DNA from: Arthrobacter sp. ES3-54
GTDB taxonomy: Bacteria; Actinomycetota; Actinomycetes; Actinomycetales; Micrococcaceae
Assembly: GCF_029504395.1 (NCBI RefSeq)
Contig: NZ_JAQFIF010000003.1
Span: forward strand, 434,001 to 498,000
Reading direction: 5' to 3'
Length of the DNA stretch: 64,000 bases
Shown here: positions 1-8,723 of the stretch, in pieces
Numbering within the stretch: position 1 is the first letter of the stretch
How the letters are laid out: every line of letters begins with the position of its first letter
Translations under genes and position numbers: made by a program
The notes under the pieces: generated by a model
The model's database searches: none
What the model was told of the DNA's origin: nothing
What the model saw: only the letters and a program-made list of their open reading frames with translations

Positions 1-685
1 GCAAGGACGTCTTCGCCCGCCTCTGGCCAGAGATGTGGGCCTCGCCGCCGGCCCTGCCCTCGCCGCCCGCGGCAGCGCCCGGCGCCCCTGCCGCGGGTTG
101 GCCTTGGAGGAAGTTCAGGATGGAGAAAGCCTGCAGGTGGCAGACCGCCACGCCGGTGACGGCGTACGAGGGGGACATGGCCGCCACCAGGACGCCCGCA
201 ACGGCCGGCCCGGCCGCCTGCTGCAGGATCGGCCGCATGGTCCCCTCCAGGCCGTTGGCCGCCAGCAGGTCCTCGGGCGGCAGGATCCGCGGCAGGATGG
301 CGGAATAGGCGGGGAAGAAGAACGCAGCCCCGACGCCGAGCACGAAGGCCCCCAGCGCCAGATGCCAGAGCTGAAGCAAGCCGGCCAGGGCCAGTGCGCT
401 GATGCTGGCGATGACGGCGAGGTTGGCGCCCTCGACCGCGATGATCAGCAGCCGCTGGGGAACGCGGTCCGCGGCGATGCCGCCAGCCAGCAGAAACGCC
501 ACGAGCCCAACGCTGCCCGCCGCCGCCACCAGCGAGAGCTCCAGCGGACCGCCGCCCAGGTAGATCACCTCGTAGACCATCGCAACGGCCCACATCCCGG
601 ATCCGAAGATGGAAATGGCCAGCGCCGTGATCAGCACGCGGTACTCCCGGTGCGCGAAGGGGCGGAGGGCTCGCGGGGCGGGCAT
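1..685 (-). CDS. MFS transporter, EntS/MFS_3-like (C-terminus cut by window edge)
   Basis: About 228 N-terminal residues are present; the gene runs off the left edge, so the C-terminal half is missing. Translation from the ATG at 685 begins MPAPRALRPFAHREYRVL and shows alternating hydrophobic helices. An inter-helix stretch GGIAADRVPQRLL is typical of the motif-A loop between TM2 and TM3. A later segment, FFFPAYSAILPRILP followed by an AANGLEGT block, is characteristic of the EntS-like MFS_3 group of drug or siderophore exporters. It would act in the cytoplasmic membrane as a proton-driven exporter; the substrate is unknown. The gene is divergent from the one at 812, and the space between them carries a short palindrome. 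Confidence 0.85.
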   Translation of the reverse strand, partial: MPAPRALRPFAHREYRVLITALAISIFGSGMWAVAMVYEVIYLGGGPLELSLVAAAGSVGLVAFLLAGGIAADRVPQRLLIIAVEGANLAVIASISALALAGLLQLWHLALGAFVLGVGAAFFFPAYSAILPRILPPEDLLAANGLEGTMRPILQQAAGPAVAGVLVAAMSPSYAVTGVAVCHLQAFSILNFLQGQPAAGAPGAAAGGEGRAGGEAHISGQRRAKTSL

Positions 686-772
686 GGGCACAGTCTAGTA
701 GCCGGCCACGCGGCCGGCTGGCGCCCGCCGCGGTCCAGCCGGAACCCGGTGTGCCGGGCCGTGCCCTAATGT

Positions 773-784
773 TAAGTGAACTTA
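773..784. promoter_or_regulatory. Short palindrome TAAGT-GA-ACTTA in a divergent intergenic region
   Basis: A perfect 5+2+5 inverted repeat lies between the divergent MFS gene (start 685) and the gene at 812. Position and size fit a dimeric repressor site (MarR/TetR style), but no cognate regulator is adjacent. A related palindrome, CTAAGTATGCTTAG, occurs at 8825. Confidence 0.3.
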
Positions 785-811
785 CTTTTCTGGTTCCGAT
801 GAGAGGCGATC

Positions 812-1696
812 ATGGCCAAGCGCAGCAACCCGGCAATGAAGGTTGCCCAGCAAACAGCCCACAGTGCGATGTTCGACGCCGCCGGCAACCCCCGGCCCGG
901 CCTCCACAAGGTGCTCCTGCGGGCAGTTGAAGTCCAGCGGCCGCTGGTGCTGGCCAATATCCGCAGGCTCCAGCGCAAGCACCCGCATGCCACGGCGGCC
1001 CAGCTCGCCGCCATCCTGGAGCGCGACTACCTGCTGGCCGTCACCGGCGGCGGGGCGCTGGTCGGCGGGGCAGCCGTGATTCCGGGTGTCGGAACAGCGG
1101 CAGCCCTCGGTCTTTCGGCCGCCGCCGCCGTCGGGTTCCTCGAAGCCACCGCATTGTTCTCCACCGCGCTGGCTGAGCTGCACGGCGTGCGGATGGTGGA
1201 TCCGGACAGGGCCAGCACCCTGGTCATGGCGATCATGCTGGGCGAGGAGGGCACCCAGCTGCTGAGCTCGCTGAGTGGACAGGCGGCAGGGCGGGGAAAG
1301 GGGCCCACCCAGGCCTGGACCACGGCCTTCACCCGCCGCGTCCCCCTCGCCGGCTTCGGCACAGTGCGGGCCAAGATCCAGACGATGTTCCTGCGCTCCC
1401 TGCTCAAGACCCAGGGCACGGCCCTGCTGGGCCGTGCCCTGCCCTTCGGCATCGGCGCGGTCGTCGGCGGAGTGGGCAACCGGATGATGGGCCGCGCCGT
1501 CGTCGCGAACGCCAAGGAAGCGTTCGGGCCCATCCCGGACACGATTCCGGGCGAACTGCAGGCCCTGGCGGAAACCACCGGGCCGGCGGCGCTCTACGAT
1601 GCTGCGCCGGAGTCGGCCCTGGACGCGCCACCGGATGCGCCACTAAACAGCGGCGCCCCGAAGACGACGAAGGACGGCGGCACGTTTTGGATCTGA
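812..1696 (+). CDS. Putative membrane-associated protein with glycine-rich hydrophobic segments
   Basis: A 294-residue protein starting at ATG 812 behind a GAGAGGCG-like ribosome site. Residues about 75-115 form a long Gly/Ala-rich hydrophobic stretch (GGGALVGGAAVIPGVGTAAA), and a second one lies near residues 205-225 (FGIGAVVGGVGNRMMG). Such glycine-zipper helices suggest membrane insertion or association, somewhat like EcsC-type proteins. I recognise no catalytic motif. The C-terminal 35 residues are Pro/Ala/Asp-rich and probably disordered. The stop overlaps the start of pxpA by 10 bases, so the two are likely cotranscribed and translationally coupled, although no functional link is evident. 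Confidence 0.7.
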   Translation: MAKRSNPAMKVAQQTAHSAMFDAAGNPRPGLHKVLLRAVEVQRPLVLANIRRLQRKHPHATAAQLAAILERDYLLAVTGGGALVGGAAVIPGVGTAAALGLSAAAAVGFLEATALFSTALAELHGVRMVDPDRASTLVMAIMLGEEGTQLLSSLSGQAAGRGKGPTQAWTTAFTRRVPLAGFGTVRAKIQTMFLRSLLKTQGTALLGRALPFGIGAVVGGVGNRMMGRAVVANAKEAFGPIPDTIPGELQALAETTGPAALYDAAPESALDAPPDAPLNSGAPKTTKDGGTFWI

Positions 1697-2436
1697 ACGC
1701 TGACCTGGGGGAGGCCTTCGGGACCTGGACCAGGGGCGACGATGCCGCAATGTTTCCGCTCATCACCAGCGCCAGCGTGGCCTGCGGGATGCACGCCGGC
1801 GACCCTGTGACGATGCTGGACACCTGCCGGGCGGCCTACGAGCTCGACGTCAACGTCGGCGCCCACCTTGGCTACCCGGATCTGGCCGGCTTCGGCCTGC
1901 GCTCGCTGGACATGACCTTTGATGACCTGTTCGGCGCGGTGCTGTACCAGCTCGGCGCGCTCGACGGCGTTGCCCATGCCGTGGGCGCCTCGGTGAACTA
2001 CATCAAGCTGCACGGGGCGCTCTACGACCGCACGGTGCGCGACGCCGAGCAGGCCTCCGCCGTCATTGCCGCCATCCAGGCCTACGATCCGGGACTGCCC
2101 GTCCTGGGCCTCCCCGGCTCAGCCTTGCTGGAAATCGCCCGGGACGCCGGGCACCCCGTCGTCGCCGAAGCCTTCCCGGACCGCGCCTACTTTCCGGACG
2201 GCACCCTGGTGCAGCGCACGCAGGAAGGGGCCGTGCTGCTCGACGCCGGACAGGTGGCCGAGCGGGCGGTCAGGCTCGCCACGAAGGGCGAGGTCGAGGC
2301 GGTGGACGGCACAGTGCTCCGGATCGAACCGCAGTCGCTCTGCCTGCACGGTGACACCCCCGGCTCTGTCAGTGTTGCCGCCGCCGTGCGGGCCGGGCTG
2401 GAGGCCGCCGGCGTGGAGCTGGAGAGTTTCGCCTGA
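1687..2436 (+). CDS. pxpA: 5-oxoprolinase subunit A (LamB/YcsF family)
   Basis: A 249-residue protein of normal family length. It opens with MDLNADLGEAFG and continues with SVACGMHAGDP, both signature blocks of the LamB/YcsF (PxpA) fold. Later blocks include VNYIKLHGALYD and LCLHGDTPGS. PxpA works with PxpB and PxpC in ATP-dependent hydrolysis of 5-oxoproline to glutamate in the cytoplasm. The TTG at 1687 is preferred as the start because it falls exactly at the conserved N-terminus; it overlaps the upstream gene by 10 bases. No pxpB or pxpC lies beside it, which is unusual since the three genes are often adjacent. Confidence 0.92.
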   Translation: MDLNADLGEAFGTWTRGDDAAMFPLITSASVACGMHAGDPVTMLDTCRAAYELDVNVGAHLGYPDLAGFGLRSLDMTFDDLFGAVLYQLGALDGVAHAVGASVNYIKLHGALYDRTVRDAEQASAVIAAIQAYDPGLPVLGLPGSALLEIARDAGHPVVAEAFPDRAYFPDGTLVQRTQEGAVLLDAGQVAERAVRLATKGEVEAVDGTVLRIEPQSLCLHGDTPGSVSVAAAVRAGLEAAGVELESFA

Positions 2437-2485
2437 GCCGGCCCTGATTACGGCGGCCCTGACGGAGCTGCGGACCGGTAGGTAA

Positions 2486-3817
2486 CTAGCCGAACAGCAT
2501 GGTGGCCACCGTGAAGATGGCCAGCCCGGCGAGGGCGCCCACCACCGTGCCGTTGATCCGGATGAATTGCAGGTCCCTGCCCACCTGCAGCTCGATCTTC
2601 TGGGACGTTTCCTCGGCATCCCAGCGGGCCACGGTGTCCGTGATGACGCCCGCGATGTCGGAGCGGTAGGTCTTCACGAGGTAGCCCGCCGCGTCGCCGA
2701 TCCAGGCGTTCACTTTGCCGGCGAGCTCGGGATCGACCAGCAGCCGGGTGCCGAAGTCATGCACGGCGGCCTTGAATTTGACGGTCAGTTCGCTGTGCGG
2801 GTCATCGACGGCGGTGAGCAGGGCCGTCTTGATGGTGTCCCATGTGCGGGAGGCGAGCTCGCGGACCTCGGGGTCGCCGAGCACCTGCGCTTTGATGCCC
2901 TCGGCACGGGCGATCATGACAGGGTCATGCTGCAGGTCCTGCGCGAGTTCCTTGAGGTACTTGTCGATCGACTGGCGGACCTGGTGCTGCGGATTGGACT
3001 GCACGGCGCGGGTGAACTTCAGGATCTCCACATACACCTTGTCGCCCACGAGCCCGTCCACGAACGACGGCACCCACGTCGGGGAACGGTCGGTGACCAG
3101 TCTGTTGACCGTCTCCTGGTTGTCCCGCACCCAGTCCACGGTGCGGTCCACCAGCAGGTCCACCAGGGCGTGGTGGTGGCCGTCGTCGAAGATCCGCTCG
3201 GCGAGCCGGCCCACCGGCGGTCCCCACGGCGGTGTGAGCAGGTGCTTGCGGACCATGGACTCGATCACGGCCTGGACGTCGTCGTCGTTGAGGACCTTGA
3301 ACGCGCCGCGGATGACGGCGGCACCCTCCTTGGCGACGCGGTCCGGGCCGCCGGGGCTGGAGAGCCAGGCGCCGGCCTTGCGCGCAATGTCAGCGGACGC
3401 CAGCTTTTCCTGGACCACCTGTTCGGAGAGGAAATTGGTCTCCACGAATTCGCCCAGCGAGGCGCCGATCTGGTCTTTGCGGCGGGGGATGATCGCCGTA
3501 TGCGGGATCTTGATTCCCATCGGGTACTTGAACAGGGCCGTAACGGCGAACCAGTCCGCGAGTGCCCCCACCATGCCGCCCTCGGCCGCCGCGCGGACGT
3601 ATTCGAGCCCCGGGTACTGCTTCTGCAGGGCGAACGCGACGACGAAGATCACGGCCATGACGATCAGGAGCGCGAGGGCCAGGAGCTTCATCCGGCGCAG
3701 CGCCGCGGCCTTCTCGGCGTCGCTGGTCGCAGCGGAACGCTGCCCGGGAGGGCCGTCGGGCCGAACGCCGCCCGGAGGGGCACCTGTCAGGGAAGTTGGC
3801 TCAGTATTGACCTGCAT
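2486..3817 (-). CDS. DUF445 family membrane protein
   Basis: A 443-residue protein with one transmembrane helix near residues 44-64 and another at the extreme C-terminus (about 421-443, VVGALAGLAIFTVATMLFG). Between them is a large helical domain. The block GGMVGALADWFAVTALFKYP followed by IPHTAIIPRRKDQIG is diagnostic of the DUF445 (YjiN-like) family. Topology suggests a hairpin anchored at both ends. The molecular role is unknown. The first 40 residues are polar and proline-rich. The gene is divergent from the glycerophosphodiesterase at 3868 across 50 bases. Confidence 0.88.
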   Translation of the reverse strand: MQVNTEPTSLTGAPPGGVRPDGPPGQRSAATSDAEKAAALRRMKLLALALLIVMAVIFVVAFALQKQYPGLEYVRAAAEGGMVGALADWFAVTALFKYPMGIKIPHTAIIPRRKDQIGASLGEFVETNFLSEQVVQEKLASADIARKAGAWLSSPGGPDRVAKEGAAVIRGAFKVLNDDDVQAVIESMVRKHLLTPPWGPPVGRLAERIFDDGHHHALVDLLVDRTVDWVRDNQETVNRLVTDRSPTWVPSFVDGLVGDKVYVEILKFTRAVQSNPQHQVRQSIDKYLKELAQDLQHDPVMIARAEGIKAQVLGDPEVRELASRTWDTIKTALLTAVDDPHSELTVKFKAAVHDFGTRLLVDPELAGKVNAWIGDAAGYLVKTYRSDIAGVITDTVARWDAEETSQKIELQVGRDLQFIRINGTVVGALAGLAIFTVATMLFG

Positions 3818-3867
3818 GAGCCCAGCCTAGTCCCGCCAAGGAACGGGCCGTCCGCTAACGTGGCACC

Positions 3868-4767
3868 ATGACGACAGACGAGTCCGCCGCCGCCCGTCCT
3901 CTGGTCTATGCCCACCGGGGCGCTAGTGGTGCCTTCGCCGAGCACACGAGGGCCGCGTACCTGCAGGCAATTGCCGACGGCGCCGACGGTGTGGAATGCG
4001 ATGTCCGCCTGACCCGGGACCGGCAAGTGGTGCTCCTGCACGATTCCACCCTGGACCGCACCTCGGACGGCACCGGGCAGGTCGCGGACCGGATGTTGGA
4101 AGAGCTCCGTCGCCTGGACTTCTCCTCCTGGAAGGGCGCCCGGATCCCGGAAGCCTACGGCGCCAAGTCTGAGCAGTTCCTGACCCTGCCGGAACTGCTC
4201 GACATCCTGCGCGCGGCGGGCCGCCCAATAGGCCTGGCGATTGAATTCAAACATCCCAGCTCGTTCCATCTCGGACTGGAGGACCGGGCCCTCGACGTCC
4301 TAAGGGACAGGGGGTGGAATCCAGCCACGTCAATGCTGGAGAACATCATGGTTTCCTTCATGAGCTTTAGCCCCGATGCCGTTAAGCACCTTCTCGAGTC
4401 CGTGCCGGCAGGGGCCGTCTGCCAACTCGTTGACGACGTCAATGTGGCGGAAATCCGAGAAGAGCTGCGCCTCGGTGCCCTGACCGGCGGGGCGCTGGCC
4501 AATGTGATGAAGGCCGCCCAGGCGGAGGGCGAACGGATCCTGGCCGCCGGCGAGGCAGGCATGGCCGGCCCCGGCATCGGGTACGTCCGCGCGTTCCCCG
4601 GGACCGTTGAGCGCTGGATCGGCTCGGGCCGACGCATCCGGGTGTGGACGGTCGATGCCGAGGACGACGTCGAGCGGTGCAGGGAACTGGGGGTCCACGA
4701 GATCACCACGAACTGGCCCGCCCAGGTCCTGACCCAGCTAATGACGGACCGCCAGCCCCTCCGCTAA
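3868..4767 (+). CDS. Glycerophosphodiester phosphodiesterase
   Basis: A 299-residue GDPD-fold enzyme that hydrolyses glycerophosphodiesters to sn-glycerol 3-phosphate and an alcohol. Family residues are visible: HRGAS at 16-20, the metal-binding pair E43/D45 in VECDV, H58 in LLHDS, GLAIEFKHPS in the middle and RVWTVDAEDD near the C-terminus. No signal peptide is visible, so it is probably cytoplasmic and acts in phospholipid turnover or use of imported diesters. It starts at ATG 3868, divergent from the DUF445 gene. Confidence 0.92.
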   Translation: MTTDESAAARPLVYAHRGASGAFAEHTRAAYLQAIADGADGVECDVRLTRDRQVVLLHDSTLDRTSDGTGQVADRMLEELRRLDFSSWKGARIPEAYGAKSEQFLTLPELLDILRAAGRPIGLAIEFKHPSSFHLGLEDRALDVLRDRGWNPATSMLENIMVSFMSFSPDAVKHLLESVPAGAVCQLVDDVNVAEIREELRLGALTGGALANVMKAAQAEGERILAAGEAGMAGPGIGYVRAFPGTVERWIGSGRRIRVWTVDAEDDVERCRELGVHEITTNWPAQVLTQLMTDRQPLR

Positions 4768-4874
4768 CAGCCCGGCCGCGCTGCGGAACTGGGCGGATCC
4801 GATCGGAATTCGTTGTGGCGCCGGGGCTCCCCGGCGGATTACGGCCGGCGTGTCCCCTGTGGTTGAGTGGTTGC

Positions 4875-5321
4875 ATGCCAATTCGCTGGTCCGGCCGGGA
4901 CCTCCAGACGCTGTCCGCGGCAGCGATGAGCGCGCTGCTGCTCACCAGCGCCGCCAAGCACTTCCGCGAGCCCGAATTTTTCCACCCGGTGGTTCCCGAC
5001 ATCCTGTGCCGGGACGACTCCGGCGAGCAGCCGAACGGCCCGCTGGCCGTCCTGTCCCGTGAGGAATGGGTGGCAGCCAGCGGGCTGCTGGAAGCCGCCG
5101 CCGCCGTCGGCCTCCTGATCCCGGCCACCCGCAGGGCCGCCGCCGGTAGCGTCACGGCACTGTTCACCGCGTTTCTTTCCGGCCATGTCGATGCCCTGCG
5201 CAAGGCCTGCGGGCCGGAGGGCACGCCGCGGCGGCGACGCGTGCATACCTTGCGGCTCCCACTCCAGGCGCCCCTCATCGCGTGGGCCTGGACTCTGACG
5301 CGACGGAACCGGCGCCCGTGA
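4875..5321 (+). CDS. DoxX-like small membrane protein
   Basis: A 148-residue protein from ATG 4875 (the reading frame is open further upstream, but that part runs through the end of the GDPD gene). Hydrophobic segments are LQTLSAAAMSALLLTSAAKHF, an internal EAAAAVGLLIP helix and AGSVTALFTAFLSGHVDALR, which resemble DoxX-like membrane proteins with four short helices. The C-terminus ends in a basic RRNRRP tail. Its stop overlaps the GTG start proposed for azlC by 4 bases, suggesting an operon with the AzlCD exporter. Function unknown. Confidence 0.65.
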   Translation: MPIRWSGRDLQTLSAAAMSALLLTSAAKHFREPEFFHPVVPDILCRDDSGEQPNGPLAVLSREEWVAASGLLEAAAAVGLLIPATRRAAAGSVTALFTAFLSGHVDALRKACGPEGTPRRRRVHTLRLPLQAPLIAWAWTLTRRNRRP

Positions 5322-6103
5322 AAATCCTGCAGTCGCCGGCAGTGCGGATCGGGTTGTCGATCAGCATCGCCACCGGTCTTTACGGCGTGTCGTTCGGCGC
5401 GCTGTCCGTCACCTCGGGCCTGGATTTCTGGCAGACCATGGCCCTGAGCCTGCTGCTCTTCAGCGGTGGCTCGCAGTTCGCCTTCATCGGCGTGGTGGCC
5501 GGCGGCGGGTCCGGCGTCGCCGCGATGGGCGCCGCGACGCTGCTGGGCATGCGCAACGGAATCTACGGCATGCAAATCAACGCCCTGTTGCAGCCGCGCG
5601 GGTGGCGCAGGTTTGCCGCTGCCCAGCTGACCATCGACGAGTCCACCGCCACCAGCACGGGGCAGACGGACCCGGACGAGCAGAAGCGCGGCTTCTGGAC
5701 CGCCGGAATCGGTGTCTTCGTCCTCTGGAACCTGTTCACGGCTCTCGGCGCGATGGCCGGCGGGGCACTCGGGGATCCCAAACAGTGGGGGCTCGACGGC
5801 GCCGCAGTGGCGGCCTTCCTGGGCCTGCTCTGGCCGCGGCTGAAAGGCAAGGAACCTGTGGCGATCGCGGTTGTCTGTGCGCTTGCCACCGTGCTGGCCG
5901 TGCCGTTCGTGCCCCCGGGAGTGCCGATTCTGGTCGCCGCCCTGGTCGCCGCCGGAATCGGCTGGTTTAGCCACGGCCGCAGCGACGAGGGCCTGGAGCC
6001 GGACGTCGATCCCTACGCTGAGCAGCACGCGCAACACCACCACGACCCTGCCGGCGACCACCGCGGCGACCGCCGCGGCGACCGCACTGGAGACGACGCA
6101 TGA
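5318..6103 (+). CDS. azlC: AzlC family branched-chain amino acid exporter, large subunit
   Basis: A multi-helix membrane protein whose block GLYGVSFGALSVTSGL, followed by LLLFSGGSQFAFIGVVAGGG, is the AzlC signature. AzlC pairs with AzlD to export branched-chain amino acids or their analogues. I chose GTG 5318 because it gives a 4-base GTGA overlap with the previous gene and places the start just ahead of the first helix (261 aa); GTG 5282 is an alternative (273 aa). The C-terminal tail (about the last 35 residues) is unusually rich in His, Asp and Arg (EQHAQHHHDPAGDHRGDRRG) and could bind metal or simply be disordered. Confidence 0.88.
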   Translation: MKILQSPAVRIGLSISIATGLYGVSFGALSVTSGLDFWQTMALSLLLFSGGSQFAFIGVVAGGGSGVAAMGAATLLGMRNGIYGMQINALLQPRGWRRFAAAQLTIDESTATSTGQTDPDEQKRGFWTAGIGVFVLWNLFTALGAMAGGALGDPKQWGLDGAAVAAFLGLLWPRLKGKEPVAIAVVCALATVLAVPFVPPGVPILVAALVAAGIGWFSHGRSDEGLEPDVDPYAEQHAQHHHDPAGDHRGDRRGDRTGDDA

Positions 6104-6411
6104 ACCTCTGGATCTGGCTGCTGCTCTCCTGCCTGCTCGCCTACGCCTGGAAGCTGCTCGGCTACTTGGTGCCGGCCAGCCTGCTCCGCAACCCGCGAAT
6201 GTCCAGGATTGCCGGGACCATGACGATCGGGCTGCTGGCGTCCCTGACGGTGGTCAACGCCGTCGCCTCCGGTCAGTCGCTCGTCCTGGACGCACGGCTG
6301 GGCGCATTGGCGGCCGCGGGCATCGCATTGTGGTTCCGGGCGCCGTTCCTGGTGGTGGTGATCGCCGGCGCGGCCGCCGCCGCCGGGCTCCGGCTGCTGG
6401 GCTGGGATTGA
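6100..6411 (+). CDS. azlD: AzlD family small subunit of branched-chain amino acid exporter
   Basis: A 103-residue protein with about three or four hydrophobic helices. The motif YLVPASLLRNPRMSRIAGTM and the C-terminal FLVVVIAGAAAAAGLRLLGW match AzlD. Its ATG overlaps the azlC stop by 4 bases (ATGA). With AzlC it forms the two-subunit exporter in the cytoplasmic membrane. Confidence 0.88.
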   Translation: MNLWIWLLLSCLLAYAWKLLGYLVPASLLRNPRMSRIAGTMTIGLLASLTVVNAVASGQSLVLDARLGALAAAGIALWFRAPFLVVVIAGAAAAAGLRLLGWD

Positions 6412-6517
6412 CCCCCTGCGGAACCCTGCCAGCGCTGCTCCGAGCACCGCCTGTGGGCGTGGCGGGAACGGTCTTTAGTCCCTACTTGACGTCGGGATCG
6501 CGTGGGAGCATTCGAAC

Positions 6518-6757
6518 ATGAGCGAACAGGACGGCGACCAGCCTGCTGCGGGGCAGGAGGCCGCGGAGCCAGAAGTCGCGGAACCAGAGGCCGCGGAGCC
6601 ACGCAAGGAGCAGCGCTCTAAGCAGCAGGAGCCGTTTGATTCTGGAGGGGCCGAGTCCACCCGGGAAATGCGCGAAGTGTCGCGCCGTCGCCGGGACGCC
6701 GAAGAGAAGCTGCAGCAACACCTGCTCGAAGCCAAAGACAAGCCGGCCGAGGACTAG
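6518..6757 (+). CDS. Small acidic, low-complexity hypothetical protein
   Basis: 79 residues. The first 30 are built from Glu/Ala/Pro repeats (AAEPEVAEPEAAEP) and the second half is a charged helix with coiled-coil character (REMREVSRRRRDAEEKLQQHL). No cysteine and no hydrophobic core, so it is probably intrinsically disordered with a C-terminal helix. It sits alone between azlD and a convergent TetR gene. I do not recognise a family. Codon use looks genuine, but no strong ribosome site is visible. Confidence 0.5.
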   Translation: MSEQDGDQPAAGQEAAEPEVAEPEAAEPRKEQRSKQQEPFDSGGAESTREMREVSRRRRDAEEKLQQHLLEAKDKPAED

Positions 6758-6794
6758 CGCCTGCTGGCACGCACCGGCCGGCCGAGAGCGCAGG

Positions 6795-7427
6795 CTAGCC
6801 GAGAAGGGCGTCGAAGGCGGTGCCCGCCAGCGGGGCTTGCGGCGGCAATGCCCGGTCCGGCCGCTCCGTCCGGATGGCATCCTCCACCAGCGCCACGGGC
6901 CGCCGCCACGCGTCGGAGCCCGGTTCCATCGTGTCCACTACGCCGATCAGCATGGCCAGCAGGCGGATCATGTCCGTCATGGAAATATCGCTGCGCAGGC
7001 TGCCCTGGCCCTGCCCCCGGCCCAGCAGCACGGCGATGGATTCAATCAGGCCGCCCGTAATGCCCGCCAGCAGCCCGCGCCGGCCGGCGACAGCACCCAG
7101 GAGGTTGGCCTCTTCGCTGGCAACCTGCATCGTGGCATCGATGACCCGGAAGAGTCCGGCAGCGGCGTCCGGATCGGCCAGGGCCTCATCGATGGCCGGA
7201 TCCACCTGCAGCCGCAGCTGCCGGTTCAGGGCAGCGAGCACCAATTCTTCTTTGTCTGAGAAATTCCGGAAGAGGGTGGCAGGGCCCACCCCGGCGGTGA
7301 CGGCAATGGTCTGCAGCGGCACCTCGGGTCCGTGCTCGCGGAAGCACTGCCGGGCAGCGGCGATGATTTTGTCCACGTTTCGCGCGGCATCTGCGCGGAG
7401 CGGCCTGCGGTCTACTGCCCGGTTCAT
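6795..7427 (-). CDS. TetR family transcriptional regulator
   Basis: A 210-residue protein with the N-terminal TetR helix-turn-helix: NVDKIIAAARQCFREHG, then LQTIAVTAGVGPATLFRNFS and DKEELVLAAL (residues about 17-65). The C-terminal ligand and dimerisation domain is family-variable, so the effector cannot be predicted. The start at ATG 7427 lies at the edge of a 172-base intergenic region shared with the divergent thiamine-binding gene; autoregulation from this space is likely but unproven. Confidence 0.9.
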   Translation of the reverse strand: MNRAVDRRPLRADAARNVDKIIAAARQCFREHGPEVPLQTIAVTAGVGPATLFRNFSDKEELVLAALNRQLRLQVDPAIDEALADPDAAAGLFRVIDATMQVASEEANLLGAVAGRRGLLAGITGGLIESIAVLLGRGQGQGSLRSDISMTDMIRLLAMLIGVVDTMEPGSDAWRRPVALVEDAIRTERPDRALPPQAPLAGTAFDALLG

Positions 7428-7599
7428 TTGCCTAGGTTAGCAACGCGAGGGGTGCACGAACCTGTTACCGGCGGGTAGTGATTTATGTGACGGTTTCGAA
7501 GGCACACCCGGACGCCGTCGTGGCGGAATCGCGTGAAAGACTAGTGCCGGACGGCCTGGATTTTGCCCGCTGTCCGGACTGAGTGAAGGGAACCACCAC

Positions 7600-7965
7600 A
7601 TGCTGGTCGCATTCTCCGTAGCACCCTCCGGTGACCCCGCCAACGGGCAGGCGTCCGGCGACGCGTCGGTCCACGACGCCGTCGCGGCCGCGGTGCGGAT
7701 CGTCCGGGAGTCCGGCCTGCCCAACCGGACAAGTTCCATGTTCACCGAGATCGAGGGGGAGTGGGACGAGGTCATGGACGTCGTCAAACGGGCCACTGAC
7801 GCGGCGGGCGCCTACGGTTCCCGCGTATCGCTGGTGCTCAAGGCGGACATCCGGCCCGGCTACAGCGGCGAGCTGACCGGCAAGGTGGAGCGGCTGGAAA
7901 ATGCCATCGACGGGCAGGGCGCCGGCGGTACCGGACCGCAAATTCCAATCCGGCCGGGCACTTAA
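7600..7965 (+). CDS. Thiamine-binding protein, MTH1187/YkoF-like family
   Basis: A 121-residue protein matching the small DUF77/MTH1187 family: MLVAFSVAPSGD at the start, DAVAAAVRIVRESGLPNRTS, FTEIEGEWDEVMDVVKRA and SLVLKADIRPGY. Members form ferredoxin-like oligomers and several bind thiamine. The conserved N-rT-s and E-G residues of the ligand pocket are present. The last 20 residues are Gly/Pro-rich. A good AAGGGA ribosome site lies about 10 bases ahead of ATG 7600. No thiamine gene is adjacent, so the role is inferred from family only. Confidence 0.85.
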   Translation: MLVAFSVAPSGDPANGQASGDASVHDAVAAAVRIVRESGLPNRTSSMFTEIEGEWDEVMDVVKRATDAAGAYGSRVSLVLKADIRPGYSGELTGKVERLENAIDGQGAGGTGPQIPIRPGT

Positions 7966-8045
7966 GGCCGGGCGCAGACCGAACTCCGGACGGAAACCGA
8001 ACCCGGAGGCTACCGCCGGGCGCGGGCGGCTGGAACACTGGGGAC

Positions 8046-8723
8046 ATGATCGAGCATCAGTCCACCCCCGGCTGGGTCGCCGTCGAGGACTTCCTCTCCG
8101 ACGCAGTGGTCCGCCCGGACAGTTCACTCAAGCGCGCCGTAACCAGTGCTCTTGAGGCCGGCATGCCGCCCATCGAAGTGGCCCCCAACGCCGGCAAACT
8201 CCTGAAATTGCTGGTCCAGCTCTCCGGTGCCCGCCGCGTCCTGGAGATCGGCACGCTGGCCGGCTTCAGCACCATCTGGATGGCCCAGGGGCTGCCCGAC
8301 GACGGCCGGTTGGTCACCTGCGAGTACCTCCCGCTGCACGCCAGCGTTGCGCGCGCGAACGTTGACGACGCCGGCGTGGGCCACAAGGTGGACATCCGGG
8401 TCGGCGCGGCGCTGGACACACTGCAGGAGCTGGAAGGCGAGGCGGGGCCGCCCTTCGACTTCGTGTTCATCGATGCCGACAAGGAAAACAACCCCCACTA
8501 CCTGGACTGGGCCATCCGGCTTGGCCGGCCCGGGACCACCATCGTGGTGGACAACGTCGTGTGGGAAGGCGCGGTGCTGGACGCATCGATGGACCCGGTG
8601 AACGCCCCCGGAATCATCAGCACGCTCCAGATGCTGGGCGATGACCCGCGGCTGGACGGCACCGTCATACAGACCGTGGGTTCGAAAGGCTGGGACGGCT
8701 TCGCCCTCGCGATCGTCCGCTAG
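8046..8723 (+). CDS. SAM-dependent O-methyltransferase (Methyltransf_3 family)
   Basis: A 225-residue soluble enzyme of typical family length. SAM motif I is VLEIGTLAGFSTIWMA (residues about 66-81), and the metal and acidic motif FDFVFIDADKENNPHYLDWA follows near 138-157, with TTIVVDNVVWEGAV after it. This is the catechol/caffeoyl-CoA-type O-methyltransferase family that uses a divalent metal to methylate hydroxyls on small aromatic or other acceptors. The natural substrate cannot be read from sequence. It starts at ATG 8046 behind GGGGAC. Confidence 0.92.
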   Translation: MIEHQSTPGWVAVEDFLSDAVVRPDSSLKRAVTSALEAGMPPIEVAPNAGKLLKLLVQLSGARRVLEIGTLAGFSTIWMAQGLPDDGRLVTCEYLPLHASVARANVDDAGVGHKVDIRVGAALDTLQELEGEAGPPFDFVFIDADKENNPHYLDWAIRLGRPGTTIVVDNVVWEGAVLDASMDPVNAPGIISTLQMLGDDPRLDGTVIQTVGSKGWDGFALAIVR

